From contig JAMSLZ010000010.1 of NCBI GenBank assembly GCA_026027325.1, positions 372,001 through 436,000 on the forward strand: a DNA stretch of 64,000 bases. Reading direction: 5' to 3'. The notes below the pieces were generated by a model that was given only the letters and a program-made list of their open reading frames with translations, made no database searches and had not been told where the DNA came from. Numbering within the stretch: the stretch's first letter is position 1; the number at the start of each line of letters is the position of its first letter. Below are positions 35,245-47,717 of this stretch, piece after piece. Both the position numbers and the translations under genes were made by a program. The DNA is from Actinomucor elegans (Eukaryota > Mucoromycota > Mucoromycetes > Mucorales > Mucoraceae).

Positions 35245-36981
35245 CTATTTGTTTGTGATATACAACTTAGTACACCATGATTGAATAATACGAGCAGTAA
35301 AGATAGATCTTGGAGACCAACCGATATAACTAATATGATGGCCGCCCTATATGTAGAATAAAATAAGCGAATTGTTGTTATAAGCTCGATAAGAAACTTA
35401 CTGGGGAAAGAACAAGCGAACAGGACAGTGAATTCGAGTCAACAGCAGCTACGCATTTTACCATAGTTAGTATCACGTAATACGCATACAAAGTGAAAAA
35501 TACCTTGATCATAGACAGCCTTGAACGATTTCGATATATTACACCTTGTGATAGCATCGCGTTCACCTGCAAATAATAAGAAAGGCACCAAATTTTTCTC
35601 CTGCTTTGCTTTGTCGATAAGACCCATTGGGGTATGTTGGTTCAAGAAATCCATATCTACTTTATCCAAGTTGGCTATTTCCTTTGAGAAATAAGCAGCA
35701 CGATGCGCATTTTCCGTAATCTCCAAAACACCACTAAGACTAATCACACCACGAACAGAAGTATCAATCTGTTCAAAACCTGGTTGGTATTGAGGATTAT
35801 TGGCCGTCATTGAAGCCATGGCAGCCAGATGAGCGCCAGAAGAATCACCTACATATTCAATTAGAATAGTCTCCTCTTATATATAATGAAGCCACCTACC
35901 TGACAGAATAATAAAGTTGGGATCACCACCAAAAGATGCAATGTTTTGCTTCACCCAACGAAGAGCGCGTTTGACATCCATCAAATGAGTAGGATAGGCG
36001 TTCTTAGGCGCTAATCGATAACCAACATTTACAGCCACCTAGTCATGGTATAAGTCATTCGCCTCATCTTCAAAAAAAGATACATACCCAATTGTTCTCT
36101 TTCACCAGTAATTGCATGTGAGGATAAAATATATCCTTTGATCCAGTCCGCCAAGACCCGCCATGTAAATGAACCTAATTAGAAATCGTAAGTAATCCTG
36201 CAGTTTGGTATACCTACGCAAAACTTACCAAAACAGGTTGTAAGTTATTAGGTGCGGATGCCTTCTTATTTGTATCATGAGTATATATATCCAACATCAT
36301 CTTACGAGGTTGATCAAAATCTTGATTGGTTGTATTCAAAGCATCACGGATTTCTTCATTGGTAGCATAGGTAACTATCTTGGAGTATTAGTACTTGCTA
36401 GATACATCAAGTAGAACTTACTGTTTGAATGGATTCTGATATTATCTGGGCTCCAGATGGGATTCAATAGTTTTTTCATGTCTTCAATACTATGAAATAA
36501 AATATAAGAACGTGTAGCAGAGTTATTTCACAAGAAGTTTACCCTAAACTATTTGTAATCGACTCACTCTTGCTATCAATTGATTTTAATGCCTCAGCAG
36601 CAACACTCTTTTCAGTAACCATCTCATAGAAAAGTACACCAAGAGCAGCCATGGTGATAATATCCAACAAGTACGCAATGGAAGAAAGGGTATACCCTAA
36701 AGATCTATTAATCAACCAGATAGATATTAAGAAAGGGATACTTTACTGAAGCCGCCGAGAAAACCAACTAATTTGATGCTGATAAACTTGAGAATAATGA
36801 GGTGAAGTGGCATTTCTGACACGGTTGAAGTCAATAAACCCACAATAATCAAGTACTTTCTCAACGAACGGTCAAATAATTCTCGGGTCAAAGGCTTATC
36901 AAAGGCACATACAGTAATAAACAAAGTTGTAACAACGGATAGAATATAAGTAGCGGCAACAAGTGCCGAGATTATGGACAT
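35245..36981 (-). CDS. membrane-anchored alpha/beta hydrolase (HSL/carboxylesterase-like)
   Basis: Nine exons on the minus strand: 36981-36747, 36696-36543, 36489-36422, 36374-36229, 36174-36088, 36038-35900, 35848-35504, 35448-35402 and 35346-35245, 440 residues. Hydrophobic segments near the N-terminus (ALVAATYILSVVTTLFITV; ITMAALGVLF) suggest membrane anchoring. The catalytic part shows the oxyanion-hole motif HLHGGSW, nucleophile elbow GDSSGAHLA, acid region FAGERDAIT and C-terminal GGHHISY (probable catalytic His). This is a hormone-sensitive-lipase/carboxylesterase layout; substrate unknown. ATG 36981 is the first ATG in frame. A TACTAAC branch-like site supports the intron before the 47-nt exon. 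It faces DGAT2 head-to-head. Confidence 0.85.
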
Positions 36982-37158
36982 TTGGTAAATGAACAAAAAG
37001 AAAGAGGGGAAATTATCGTTCTGCAATTGAAACTCGACCTTTTTTTACATAATCTCCATGTGATAACAACGCTACAGTTTCAAACTCAAGTTTCAGAAGT
37101 GCTATATTTAAGCTAAATTAAAAAGTTTTCACTTTTCTTTTTCCTATCTTCATTGAAA
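36982..37158. promoter_or_regulatory. shared bidirectional promoter, hydrolase and DGAT2
   Basis: Only 177 bp separate the two divergent start codons, so both promoters must overlap here. It is pyrimidine-rich toward DGAT2 (TTTTCACTTTTCTTTTTCC just before its ATG). No factor site is recognised with confidence. Confidence 0.5.
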
Positions 37159-38456
37159 ATGAAAGACTCTACAACAGCGGCAGAAGCAACTGAAAACAAT
37201 GCTTCAACTTATAGTAAAACCTTTTTACCAGATATTAAAAAGGTATCTCAATCAATTACAGAAGCAATACCCCAAGTACGCTGGGCACCACTACGCGGTA
37301 TTCCCTTTGAAAGAAGACTACAAACCGCTGCAGTGCTCGTTTGGATCTTTTGCTTAGGCAATTGTTTGACCTTGTTTGGCTTATCCTTTATGATTCCCGT
37401 TTTATGGCCGCTTCATGTTGCTTACATTATATATCTCTTACTCGATCAGGTGCACGAGAAAGGCGGACGCCGTTCAGATTGGTTCCGTCGATTACCCTGT
37501 TGGAGCTTCTTTGCTGGTTATTTCCCTATTAAGCTTGTCAAGGTAACGCTTATTCAGACTCATCTTCTTATCACCTTATCCATTTTTGTTAAACATAGAC
37601 TGCAGACTTGGACCCACAAAAGAACTATGTGTTTGGCTACCATCCACACGGTATCATATCATTAGGCGCGTTATGTAATTTTGGGACAGAAGCTACGAGC
37701 TTTAGCGAGCTTTTCCCTGGCATCATTCCTTCTCTTTTGACACTCACCACCAACTTCAAATTCCCCATTTATCGTGATATCATTCTAGCACTTGGCATCG
37801 CTTCCGTGTCGCGTCATTCATGTGAGTACATTTTATCCTCAGGCCCTGGACGTTCTATTGTCATTGTCATCGGCGGCGCTTCTGAGTCTCTTAGTGCACG
37901 TCCCGGTATTGCAGATTTGACCTTGAAGAAACGATTGGGATTCATCCGTATTGCTATTCGTCACCAGGCTGACCTAGTACCCACTTTTTCCTTTGGAGAG
38001 AATGATTTGTATGAACAAGTAGACAATAGCAACGGTAGTTGGTTATGGAAAATGCAAAAGAAAATGCAACAGGTTGTGGGGTTCACTATGCCTTTATTCC
38101 ATGCGCGTGGTATTTTCAATTGTAAGTGTTTACAAAGCTGATAGTCTCTTTTTAACATATACTAATTAGTTTATCACGTTAGATGATGTAGGATTAATGC
38201 CTTATAGACATGAAGTAGTGACAGTTGGTAAGTTTTGAATTATCTTTACTATGGATAGGGTTAAACTCTAATTTGTCATATTATAGTTGGCAAACCAATT
38301 CCTGTACCCAAATTAGATCAAGGCCAAACTGAACCGACGCAAGAACAGTTATTAGCTACTCAAGCATTGTATATTGAAGAGCTACAACATATTTACGACA
38401 CTTACAAAGATGTGTATGCAAAGGATAGAAAGCAGGAACTTCGAATTGTGGGTTAA
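37159..38456 (+). CDS. dgat2: diacylglycerol O-acyltransferase type 2
   Basis: Last step of triacylglycerol synthesis at the ER/lipid droplet (acyl-CoA plus diacylglycerol). Exons 37159-37542, 37599-38121, 38183-38227 and 38287-38456 give 373 residues. After a hydrophilic N-terminus the hydrophobic hairpin spans AVLVWIFCLGNCLTLFGLSF and IPVLWPLHVAYIIYLL. The YFP motif is GYFPIKLVK and the catalytic HPHG block is FGYHPHGIISLGA. Then come GGASESLSARPG, RLGFIRIAIRHQADLVPTFS and FGENDLYEQV, and the tail has GKPIPVP. Length is normal. The divergent neighbour is a lipase-like hydrolase, which may or may not be functionally linked. Confidence 0.95.
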
Positions 38457-39305
38457 ATTACATCTACTATGTATCTATTTATTAAACTATCTACTGTACC
38501 TGTGTATTATACTATAACTCTGAAGTTAATATCAGCTCATGCTAAAAATGGAGAACTAATTTGAACGCGACTTTTGGCATAAATGTGAAGAGATTTGCAT
38601 ATTTGTAAATCTAGATTTTAATAGATGAAGCGATTTATCATTCTGAATATATTGAGCTAATAAGCAAATGCGACATTAAACTTGCCTCAGTAGAGACATA
38701 CACCAATTATTCCATCTAGTTTATCCGAATTGCAAGCAGTGAGTGGATTATACGTCAAATGCAAAGCCTAAACTTGAAATAGAGCTAAAATAGCGCAACT
38801 ATCAAGCTCTACTCCAAAATAACGGAAAAATAAAAATGATCAACGATAGTGCAGCTGCTTATCAAAAGGACTCGCTGTTTCCTGGAGAGCAAATCAAAAG
38901 AATATATACAACTGTAACGCATACCACAAATCAGCTCCAATGATGTACACATCTCTCAATCAACTCTATTTTAATGTTGCATCTGATGTGCTGCCTATGC
39001 CTAAAATACACTGCTGCATTTATCTTGGTTTTATAAGAGTTCATTTTGGAGTTTGAACCATCTTTGTTCTCAGAATGAAAACTATTAAGCTGATTGTTCA
39101 TATCGTTCCTCTCCGCTCAAATTTCTTCTATACACATCTAAAATATGGAATAAATCCTACTTGACATTCCCAAAGGATTCCTATTTCGTTATGTCTATAT
39201 TCAAACTGTTCATTTATGTAATAATTAGTGATAGATGGATTATGTAGATTATAGTGCATACAAGTAAATTACTATATGTAAAAGTTTACAGGTCATGGTG
39301 AGAGC
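38457..39305. other. intergenic, convergent 3' flanks
   Basis: About 850 bp between the DGAT2 and ABC transporter stops; AT-rich, no gene or structured element recognised. Confidence 0.5.
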
Positions 39306-42300
39306 TTACCTTCTCTCTTTAACAAATAAAACAAGCCAAATATAAGCAATGAAAATGAATAAAAGAAACATGGAACTCAAACGGATCACATCTGGCCAAT
39401 AGTTTTTAGCATTGAATCCAAACGTAGATAATATTGTGGCACCAGGGACGTCAATCTTTAAGCCATAGCGTTCTTCTACCAGTTGCAAATAGAGTAGCTC
39501 GTTGACTAACATGGCTTCTAAAGCATAATTAAAGAATGAGAGGTACTTGAGCCAACTGAAATATGGAGACATCGAGTCTATAGAAAAAAATATGAATAAA
39601 ATAAGAAAAGAGAGGCAGTGATAAATAACATTTGGTACCTTTGTTCAATAAAAGACCGGCAAATAACATGGAAAACAAAATAGCCATACAAGCCAACAAA
39701 TTGGCCAAAGACAAGTTCTTCACTACAATACCAATAGCTAAACATAACGCTGCCGCTGTCAGATTAAACAAGACAAGCACCAATAGGAACTTGAAGAATT
39801 CGGTAACACCTTCAACAAGACCAACCATCGAATAAGAAATCAACGCCATCATCAGTGGAGGCACCACGCGTAAAGGAATAATATCAAACAAGACCTTTGA
39901 CAAAAAATACGTAGTTGGTGAGTAATACCCATTGGCACGCTCGCGAGCAAACAAAATGCGCTCACTGCTAAACACTTGTAAAGAAGTGAGGCACATGAAA
40001 CCTAGCAATGCTTCATAAAAGAAGAATAAACCCATACGGTTTTGGAAGCCGGCAATCGTGTTGGATGCTTGGTAAAATAAACCACCACAGACCACTAGGA
40101 TATAAAAAAAGATAAAAATAAAAAATAAAAAATTAATACACAGGTTAAATGTAATGCACATGTTACATACAAGCTAAAATGACAGCCATAGCATAATGGC
40201 TAAACATAAGCATTGGGTTACGGTAAAGGTTCTTGAATGTTCGATCAGCCAATATTTGAAATTGAGCAAATGGTCCAGGCCGCTTATGTACAACGATACT
40301 CTTCGTACTAATAGAATCATCGCCATCATCGCCTTGCGCTTGAGTGATTGCTGTTTGGATGTTTTCTCTTAAAGCATTGGCAATGATACTGTGCTGATAA
40401 TATTCTACCAATTGGCGCAAATGCGAGGGCAATCCATCCGATTGAGCCTGTTCAATAACTATGTTTGGTGCAGTAGTAGAGCCTTCGGCTGCTTGGGGTT
40501 GCTGTTGTTTTCGCGCAGTGCGTTTATTGTCTCTATTTAATTCAGATGCCCATTGCTCAGTGGTATTTTCCAATTCATCACTGAAAATCGAAGTGGGCTG
40601 TGAAGGCAGCTCTGCAGTAGTAGGGGGTACAAAAAACCCGTCTTCAGAAGCAAAACTTTCGTTCATGGTGGATGCTTTCACGATAGATGAAGGCTGTTTG
40701 GGCGTGCGACGAATAGCACCCATGGTCAGATCAATCATATAATCTGCGATATTAAAGCCTGAAGGACAAGGATAGCCAATTTGCTTGAAATAGTTCTGCG
40801 ATTGGGATTGTGGTCCAGAGTAAATGATACGGCCGCTAGCTACAAGTACAAGTTGATCAAACAAGGTAACGATATTGGAACGAGGTTGATGGATAGTAAA
40901 CACAACTGTACGTCTGTAATTGCGGGCGAGCGCTGTAAGGCTTGCTACTACATTGAATGCATTGTAAGCATCAAGTCCACTGGTAGGTTCGTCCAGAAAC
41001 AAAATAGAAGGAGAAGTAACTAGTTCACAAGCAATGGCGACGCGTCGACGTTCACCACCACTAATGGATCGTGCGCCAGGCTGACCGATCTTGGCATCCT
41101 TGATAGTATCAATACCCAGCTCTTGCATCACTTCCATCACACGGAATTTTTTGGCTGCTTGGCTCATAGATCGAGGCAAGCGCAGCAGGGCAGAATACAA
41201 AATGGTTTCATAAACAGTCAAGGTAGGGATCATAACTTCTTCTTGATCCACATAGCCAATCAGTTTCTTATAATGTGAGGAAGAGACTTGATGGCCATTA
41301 ACAAGCAAGGTACCAGAAGAAGTACCAGATTTGGTTCGCTTGGCTAATATATCCAAAAGGGTAGTTTTACCAGCACCAGAAGGCCCCATAATTGCCATTA
41401 CTTGGCCTGGTTGAACCATGCCTGTCGCACCTTCTAGAATCGTTTTGCTACCCACTTGGTAATTAATGTCTTCAAAAATCAAACTAGCTGGCGTATGCTC
41501 GGACATGAGCTTTCCCGCTTCATCATCTGCAATTTCAATCACGCCCTCTGGCCCTTTCTTTCGTGCAAAGTAAGTGACAATACCTGATACGATGACTAAA
41601 AATGCTGCTACTCCAGAAACACCACTGATGATCATGATCCAATTTGTTTGACGCTCAGGTCTCTCGAATCCAGGCACCATGGTATAGTGAAGGCATTCGC
41701 CTCCGTTACAGTCCAAAAAGATCGAATCATCTCCAAAGACAGCAGAAATCAAATCGTCCATAGCTGGCTCTGAAAACGCGCAATGGGGTCCAACACAATT
41801 AAATGAAGCAGGACCTTTGATTTCGTCCCTTAACAAGTCCGTTAAATCAATCGATCCATCTTTGCCACATAGCATTTCATCTTTGATGCAGCGGCAGTCA
41901 ATGTGTTCACAAGTGTACTTGGTCGAGTTTTTACCATGATCGAAACCGCGGTCAAATCCGCAGCTACTTAAATGACAGTAAAATGACTCTATTTCATCCA
42001 CCCAAACTATGATATCCAGGGTTATTACGATGACTATTGAGAGTTACTGTATAAGGGTTTCTTACATTGGAAGTCACAGGTTTTTTGATTTCTATTACAA
42101 GTAAATGTCACTTGAGGAATTTGAGTTTTCAACTGATCTAGGATCTTTCGGTCTATTTATTGTTAGCTATATGAGCGCTTAAACAATGAATTACTTACTT
42201 GTTACATTGCACATTTGATAGTTTTCGAATACTGTGATACCGTTACGATAGCAAGTGCCATTTTGTCCAGTTGGGACAAGGGAATCGCATACTGAATCAG

Positions 42301-42791
42301 TTTTGCAGACTATTCCGATTTAAGTTATTTTGACTTAATGACACACTAAGCAGCACTTACCGTTGCAATTTATCCCTTCCCAACCCTCAGGACAATCACA
42401 ATGATCATTTTCTCGAGGCGATCTGTTATGGCCATCAGGTAAAGAGCCACACACTAGGATAGGATCAATAAAAGCATATTTTATGCATAATTACTGCGAA
42501 TGATACGTTACATGGTTGTTTACAATCATTGCCGCCAAAACCAGAAGGACAATTGCATTTTCCATCGTACTCTGAGCAATTGGCAAAGTGTAGGCATTCA
42601 AATCCAGGTAACATACAGTTAAAACATGGAGGACAATCTTTATCTTTATCGCTGAAAATATCAAGTGTCGATTTCATGTTCGGTGTTTTTATATTTAAGC
42701 CTGTGTAATCTTCCAATAAAGGATTGTAATCGTAGGCTTTTGCTATCTGCACTAGGCATAGTAATCCAAATAATCCTTTTAAAAGTATCAT
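39306..42791 (-). CDS. adp1: ABCG-family transporter with EGF-like ectodomain (Adp1-like)
   Basis: Seven exons on the minus strand: 42791-42512, 42453-42361, 42309-42199, 42152-42066, 42006-40171, 40094-39639 and 39577-39306, giving 1044 residues, close to yeast Adp1. The order is a signal peptide ([19 protein letters not shown]), Cys-rich EGF-like repeats ([24 protein letters not shown]), and a first membrane helix near residue 315-338. The nucleotide-binding domain has Walker [10 protein letters not shown] near 400, signature [10 protein letters not shown] and Walker [14 protein letters not shown] disordered linker rich in Gln and Ser follows, then the ABC2 membrane domain. The substrate of this class is unknown. 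The stop codon overlaps a GTAAG sequence, but no further exon is needed. Confidence 0.94.
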
Positions 42792-43028
42792 GATTATTGG
42801 GAAAGAAGAAAAGAAGAAAATGTCTCAAACTGAAAGGACATTAAAGGTTAACCAGAGGCGGTCGAGTCCCTCCCAAAGCGCTTTCAGTCACGTTTTTCTC
42901 CGTTTTGTGCGTCACACCAGCAGTAAAAAAAAAAGAGGGATTTGAAATATAAACCTTTGATACAATCATCTTTAAAGAAGTGTTGTATCTTCTTTTTTTT
43001 TTTCAGACCATTAATTCAATATAGTGAT
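42792..43028. promoter_or_regulatory. divergent intergenic promoter, adp1 and HDAC
   Basis: About 240 bp between the two proposed start codons, with A9 and T10 runs; presumably serves both genes. The right border depends on the uncertain HDAC start. Confidence 0.35.
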
Positions 43029-45601
43029 ATGGTATTCATTATTTAATTATATGTAAATTTAAGCCATTGACTGATATATATATCACTGGCATTTAGGTAT
43101 TAGCACCACAAGACCTAAAGTTAAGGTCTTCTCACTCGGCTGACACTCGTCTTCGCCGGCAGTCCAACTCTCCCCCTTATTACCCCGGTAGTGATGGAAA
43201 CCTATCGACTTCTTCTTCTACAGGTTCATTAAAAGAAGACGGTCTGTCAGAAACGCAAGTCAGTATGATCCCAAACAAGATCTATGGATTAAGACTGAAG
43301 ACGGGATCGACTTGACTCAGAAAAAACTAAGAGGACTCAATCTAACTCTTTACCAAAGTACGTTTGTAAAGAGGAGCTTATCACACTTACTCAAACTCCT
43401 ATTTGCAGATAATCCTTACCGAAGCTTATCTTGGAAGATTGGAGAACAGGTAGAAGCAATTAAATGGACAGACGATGCTAAAGAATGGTACTGCGCCCGA
43501 GTAGTTGAGATTTTGAACGATATCAATGACGAATTTCTAGTGTTTGTTCATTACGAAGGCTGGCCACCTGATGAAGCAGATTGGATTAGCCCTACCTTGA
43601 TACGCAGTCCAAAAAACCCGAACATTGATGGACTTCAATTTGGACCCACAGGGCCCGAAAGTGATCGATCCTGGAAAGATTACGCCGATTTCTATGATTC
43701 TAGGCGCGGAGAACACGCAAGACATCATACAGGCATTGTCCAAGATAGACGCATGTCTTTACACTGCTGTCCTTGTCATTCCCGTGAAACTATTCATCCT
43801 GAACGGCCCGATAGAATCAGTTCTATTTTGCAAGCATTCCATACAAACAAGTAATAACCAAAGAAGCTTTGATCTATTATCCTGCTTACACTTCTAATAG
43901 AATGCTACGCTACTTTGGAAGAATACATGCTCGAGAAATCGCAACTGAAGAGCTATTACGAGTCCATACCGTTTCCCATGTGCGCAACTATTACCCTATG
44001 GACGACGAAGACGTAATCAAAAAAGAAGAGCCGCTCGCAAAACCCTTGAAAGTCACTTCCATTGCTGCCATCCTAAACCCAGCCCCATCATCGCCAACAA
44101 AACCAGCTTTTAATACAAGATCACAACAGCAGCAGCAGCAACAGCAGCAGTCTCCTATGGTCATGCGTGGTGTGGGTGGTGGTGTAGTGATTCAGGCTGA
44201 TCAAGATCATATCAAAAGGCAGCATCGTCGTTTTTCCTCAGAAGCTGCAGCAGTAGATGCATCCCAAACTAACCCTCAACCTATTGCTCCACCCGATTTG
44301 GTCTGTAAAATGACCTGTGGAGAACTAGGCATTGCAGTCGACACAACGTTTCATCCTTTACATAGTAGTTTGTCCGCAAGGGTTGCAGCTGGTGCTTTAT
44401 TGGCACTGGTTGAACCAATTGTACAAGGCCAAATGCGAAATGGATTTGCATTGGTTCGACCGCCAGGTAGACTAGCAAATCTTAGTAGAGGTATAGCTTA
44501 CTAATATGATAACTTGATAGGTCATCACGCTGAAGATGATATTGCGATGGGATTCTGTTTCTATAACAATGTGGCTGTTGCGGTGGCTGATACATTGGCC
44601 AAATACCCTACAAAGATTAAAAAGATCCTTATTATTGATTGGTAAATTATTGTTAGTATTTTGTTTTGGGTTTTGATACTAAACTACTATTTTTTTTTTA
44701 TTAGGGATATACAGTAAAGTGCTTATTTCTTGCTGTAGTTACGTGTGTACTCATCTTATTTTTCTTTTTAGTCATGGTAATGGGACACAAAAGATGTTTT
44801 ATGATAACCCAAATGTTCTATATATTTCGATTCATCGTTGGGAAAAGGGCACTTTTTATCCATTTAGTGGTGCGCCATCTGAATGCGGAGAAGCTGCTGG
44901 TACTGGACGGAACGTAAACATCGCTTTGAGTGCTTCAGAAGATAAACCTAGTAAGGATTTAATGTAACAAAATAGCCCACTCCGCTAAGTCATAATTTTA
45001 GAACCCATGGGTGATACAGAATTTGTAGCAGCATTCTATCATTTTGTGATTCCAATTGCAAGACAGTTTGATCCTGATATGATTTTTGTCTCGGCAGGTT
45101 TTGATGCTGCTGAAGGACACCCTGAAAATGTAGGTGGCCAACACATATGCATTCGCTTGTTACTAACTACATTGTTAGCTGGGTGGCTATAATGTAACAT
45201 CGCGAGGCTATGCCCTTATGACAAAGATGGTGAAAGATCTAGCAGACGAAGTATGCGATGGTCGCCTTATATTAACATTGGAAGGCGGCTATGAGCTACA
45301 GCCACTAGCAGCGACATGCGCTGCCAGTGTTGCTCAATTGTTTTTACCAGATACTTTACCAGATCAGCAAATATCCAGCTTCAAACATTCACTAAACGCG
45401 GTAAAGCCCAATATGGGTGCAGTCGAAAGTTTTCGTCAAGTAGCGCTTGAGCAAAAGGATTATTGGGATTTTTCGGAAGCTTTGCTCTCGCCCAATTTTC
45501 GCTTCTGTTTACCAAATGATTGGAGAGCAACAGATAGTATCTCAACGAGACCACGTAGAGATAAAAAACCTGTCAAGATTCCCATTGTTGAAGGTTATTA
45601 A
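43029..45601 (+). CDS. class II histone deacetylase with N-terminal Tudor/MBT-like domain; 5' end unresolved
   Basis: Zn-dependent Hda1-class deacetylase. Secure exons: 43409-43850, 43901-44466, 44521-44641, 44705-44713 (9 nt), 44772-44950, 45002-45129 and 45179-45601. The exon ending at 43357 reads [20 protein letters not shown]. The Tudor-like domain contains [22 protein letters not shown] and [13 protein letters not shown]. The catalytic part has [12 protein letters not shown], a Gln9 run in an inserted loop, [28 protein letters not shown] (active site), [12 protein letters not shown] and LEGGYE. A likely start is ATG 43029 followed at once by an intron (GTATTC...CATTTAG), with exon 2 from 43097 in frame ([12 protein letters not shown]). 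That frame and the QYDPKQ frame differ by one base near 43223-43258. Either an intron with a weak donor ends at CTACAG 43223, or there is an indel. Confidence 0.85.
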
Positions 45602-46484
45602 ATACACATATACGCAACACTCATAGATAGACCAATTTACAAGCAAAAACCAAACGCATTTATATATACATTCTCCATCAATCGACAAAATTAACCTTTA
45701 ATTCTATTAATACGCATCCTCATAATAAAAATACTAATAGATAGATATCCTTAAAAGAAAAATACTGCTTATTTAACATTACTAAACCTAGATTCAAGTT
45801 TTGGTCTAATAAAAGTTATAGATTATTAGATGTATATCCGTCAATTCAAGCATTGGAAAGTTTTGCAGGCGCAGCAGCAGACTCTAATCAAATGCAATAC
45901 CTGACCGAGGTTGGTAGGCATCTTCGCACGAGGTGAAAGAATCTGTCACACTAATTTTTGAATTGCCTGTATTTTTTTTTGGAAATTTCCGGTTCAACAG
46001 GTAAAAAAAAAAAAAAAAAAAAAAAAGAAAAAAAATGAATATGCAGGCATTCATAGATATATTTGATAACCAGAATACTTAATATAACTTGTAAATAATT
46101 TAATTCTCTTTTGATTAATGTACATTTTGTCATAAACTGAAGAACAGAATTGTCGATTAGAAAGAAAGAAAAAAAATCTTATGGCGTCGGAATTTTATCT
46201 AGTCTCAGTACTTAACCTGAATTTTCTAAAAACAACAACATTCTCCATATGTAGTTCCAGAACATCAAAGTTATACTATGCTTGATTGTTGAGAGAGGCA
46301 CAGTTTTGTAGCCTGAAGAATGTTGTATCATGGAACAGTATTCGATCTCCAATCGACCAATAAAATCAAGAAACTTTCATGTAATTAAATTTCCGACAAA
46401 AGCCCGTCACACTTTTTTTTTCGAAGTGAATTGTTGAAGCGAAGCCTCCCCTCGAGTTGATACCTTATTTCAAGAACAAACATC
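45602..46484. other. intergenic, no gene
   Basis: About 880 bp with an A-rich run (about 46001-46035) and the presumed eIF3h promoter, ending in a pyrimidine-rich stretch near 46410-46420. No RNA gene recognised. Confidence 0.5.
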
Positions 46485-47717
46485 ATGGCTAGCATCAATA
46501 CCGAGCCCCTTCAAACTGTTCAACTCGACGGCTTGGTAATTTAGTTCGATTTGTTGAATTGTACGACCATTTTAAACTAATGGTCTTTAAAATTACTTCA
46601 TTTTAGGTCGTTTTGAAGATCATTAAGCATTGTCGCGAATCCTACCCTAATGATGTTACCGGTCAACTCTTGGGTTTGGACGATAAAGGAACTTTGGAAG
46701 TCACCAACTGTTTCCCTTTCCCTTCTGATGGTGATGAGGATGCTAGTGGTAAAAACACGTAAATTTGAGTAATGGATCGCTTGTAATGCTGACACAGAAA
46801 ATTTTTTACTATAGCCCAATATCAACTTGATATGATGAGATGTCTTCGCGCTGTCAATGTCGATAATAACACTGTTGGTTGGTACCGTTCTGCTCATTTG
46901 GGCAATTTTGTCGATCTCAGCTTGATCGAGACCCAATACAGTTACCAAAATTCACTCAGTGCTCAGTCTGTTGTGCTTATTCATGATGTTTCAAAGAGTG
47001 CTGCTCAAGGTAACTTGAGTTTAAGAGCTTTTAGATTACAAGAGGCCTTTATGAAGGCTTACGAAGCCAAGAAATTCACAACTGAGAGGTACGCGTGTAA
47101 AGAAAGGGGTCAATGATACATAAACTAATGCCATTCGGATATATAGTCTTGCTCAAGCCAAGTTATCCTTCTCCAACATCTTTGAAGAATTGCCTGTTCA
47201 AATTCATAACTCTCACTATGTTACTATGATGCTTCACAACATTGAAATGCCCAAGTTGGAAGCTGATCGTCTTCGCTCACTCTCCACTTTTGCCTCCACT
47301 CAAAAGACTCAAACCGAATTAGAAGAAGCTAGACCTTTGGCACCCAACTTTGATGTGCTTGACTTGGAATTGGATCCTTTCATGCAAAAGAACTTGCAAT
47401 ACTTGTTGGATTGCGCAGATGTTCAACAACAAGAACAAAACAACTACCAATACTGGCAGAGATCTGTTGCTCGTGAGCAAGCCAAGATGCAAGCTTGGTT
47501 GGCCAAGAGAAAGCAGGAGAACGCACAACGCGTGGAGAAGGGTCAAAAGCCTTTGCCCGAGGATGAAGTCAACACATTATTCAAGTTGCCTGCTGAGCCC
47601 AGTCGTTTGGACTCTATGATCTTGAGTGCTCAAATGCACAATTTTACCAAGCAAATCAACCAATTTGCTGGTCCCAGTCTCGCTAGATTGTATAGTATCC
47701 AAGAATTGCAAAAATAA
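46485..47717 (+). CDS. eif3h: translation initiation factor eIF3 subunit h
   Basis: MPN-domain subunit of the eIF3 complex on the 40S ribosome. Exons 46485-46535, 46607-46748, 46815-47088 and 47147-47717 give 345 residues. After [17 protein letters not shown] the MPN core has [41 protein letters not shown] (non-catalytic MPN- version) and [20 protein letters not shown]. The C-terminal half carries [30 protein letters not shown] and a coiled, basic segment. Codon use is biased toward highly expressed forms. Length is normal. This subunit is missing in budding yeast but present in most other fungi. Confidence 0.94.

Noticed and set aside
39296..39312. extra intron and 3' exon for the ABC transporter (GTAAG overlaps its stop)
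   Set aside because: The protein already has the full length of Adp1 and ends normally; no downstream exon continues the membrane domain.
43840..43905. frameshift in the HDAC gene near 43850
   Set aside because: A 50-nt intron 43851-43900 (GTAATA...CTAATAG) restores frame and joins HTNK to [11 protein letters not shown].
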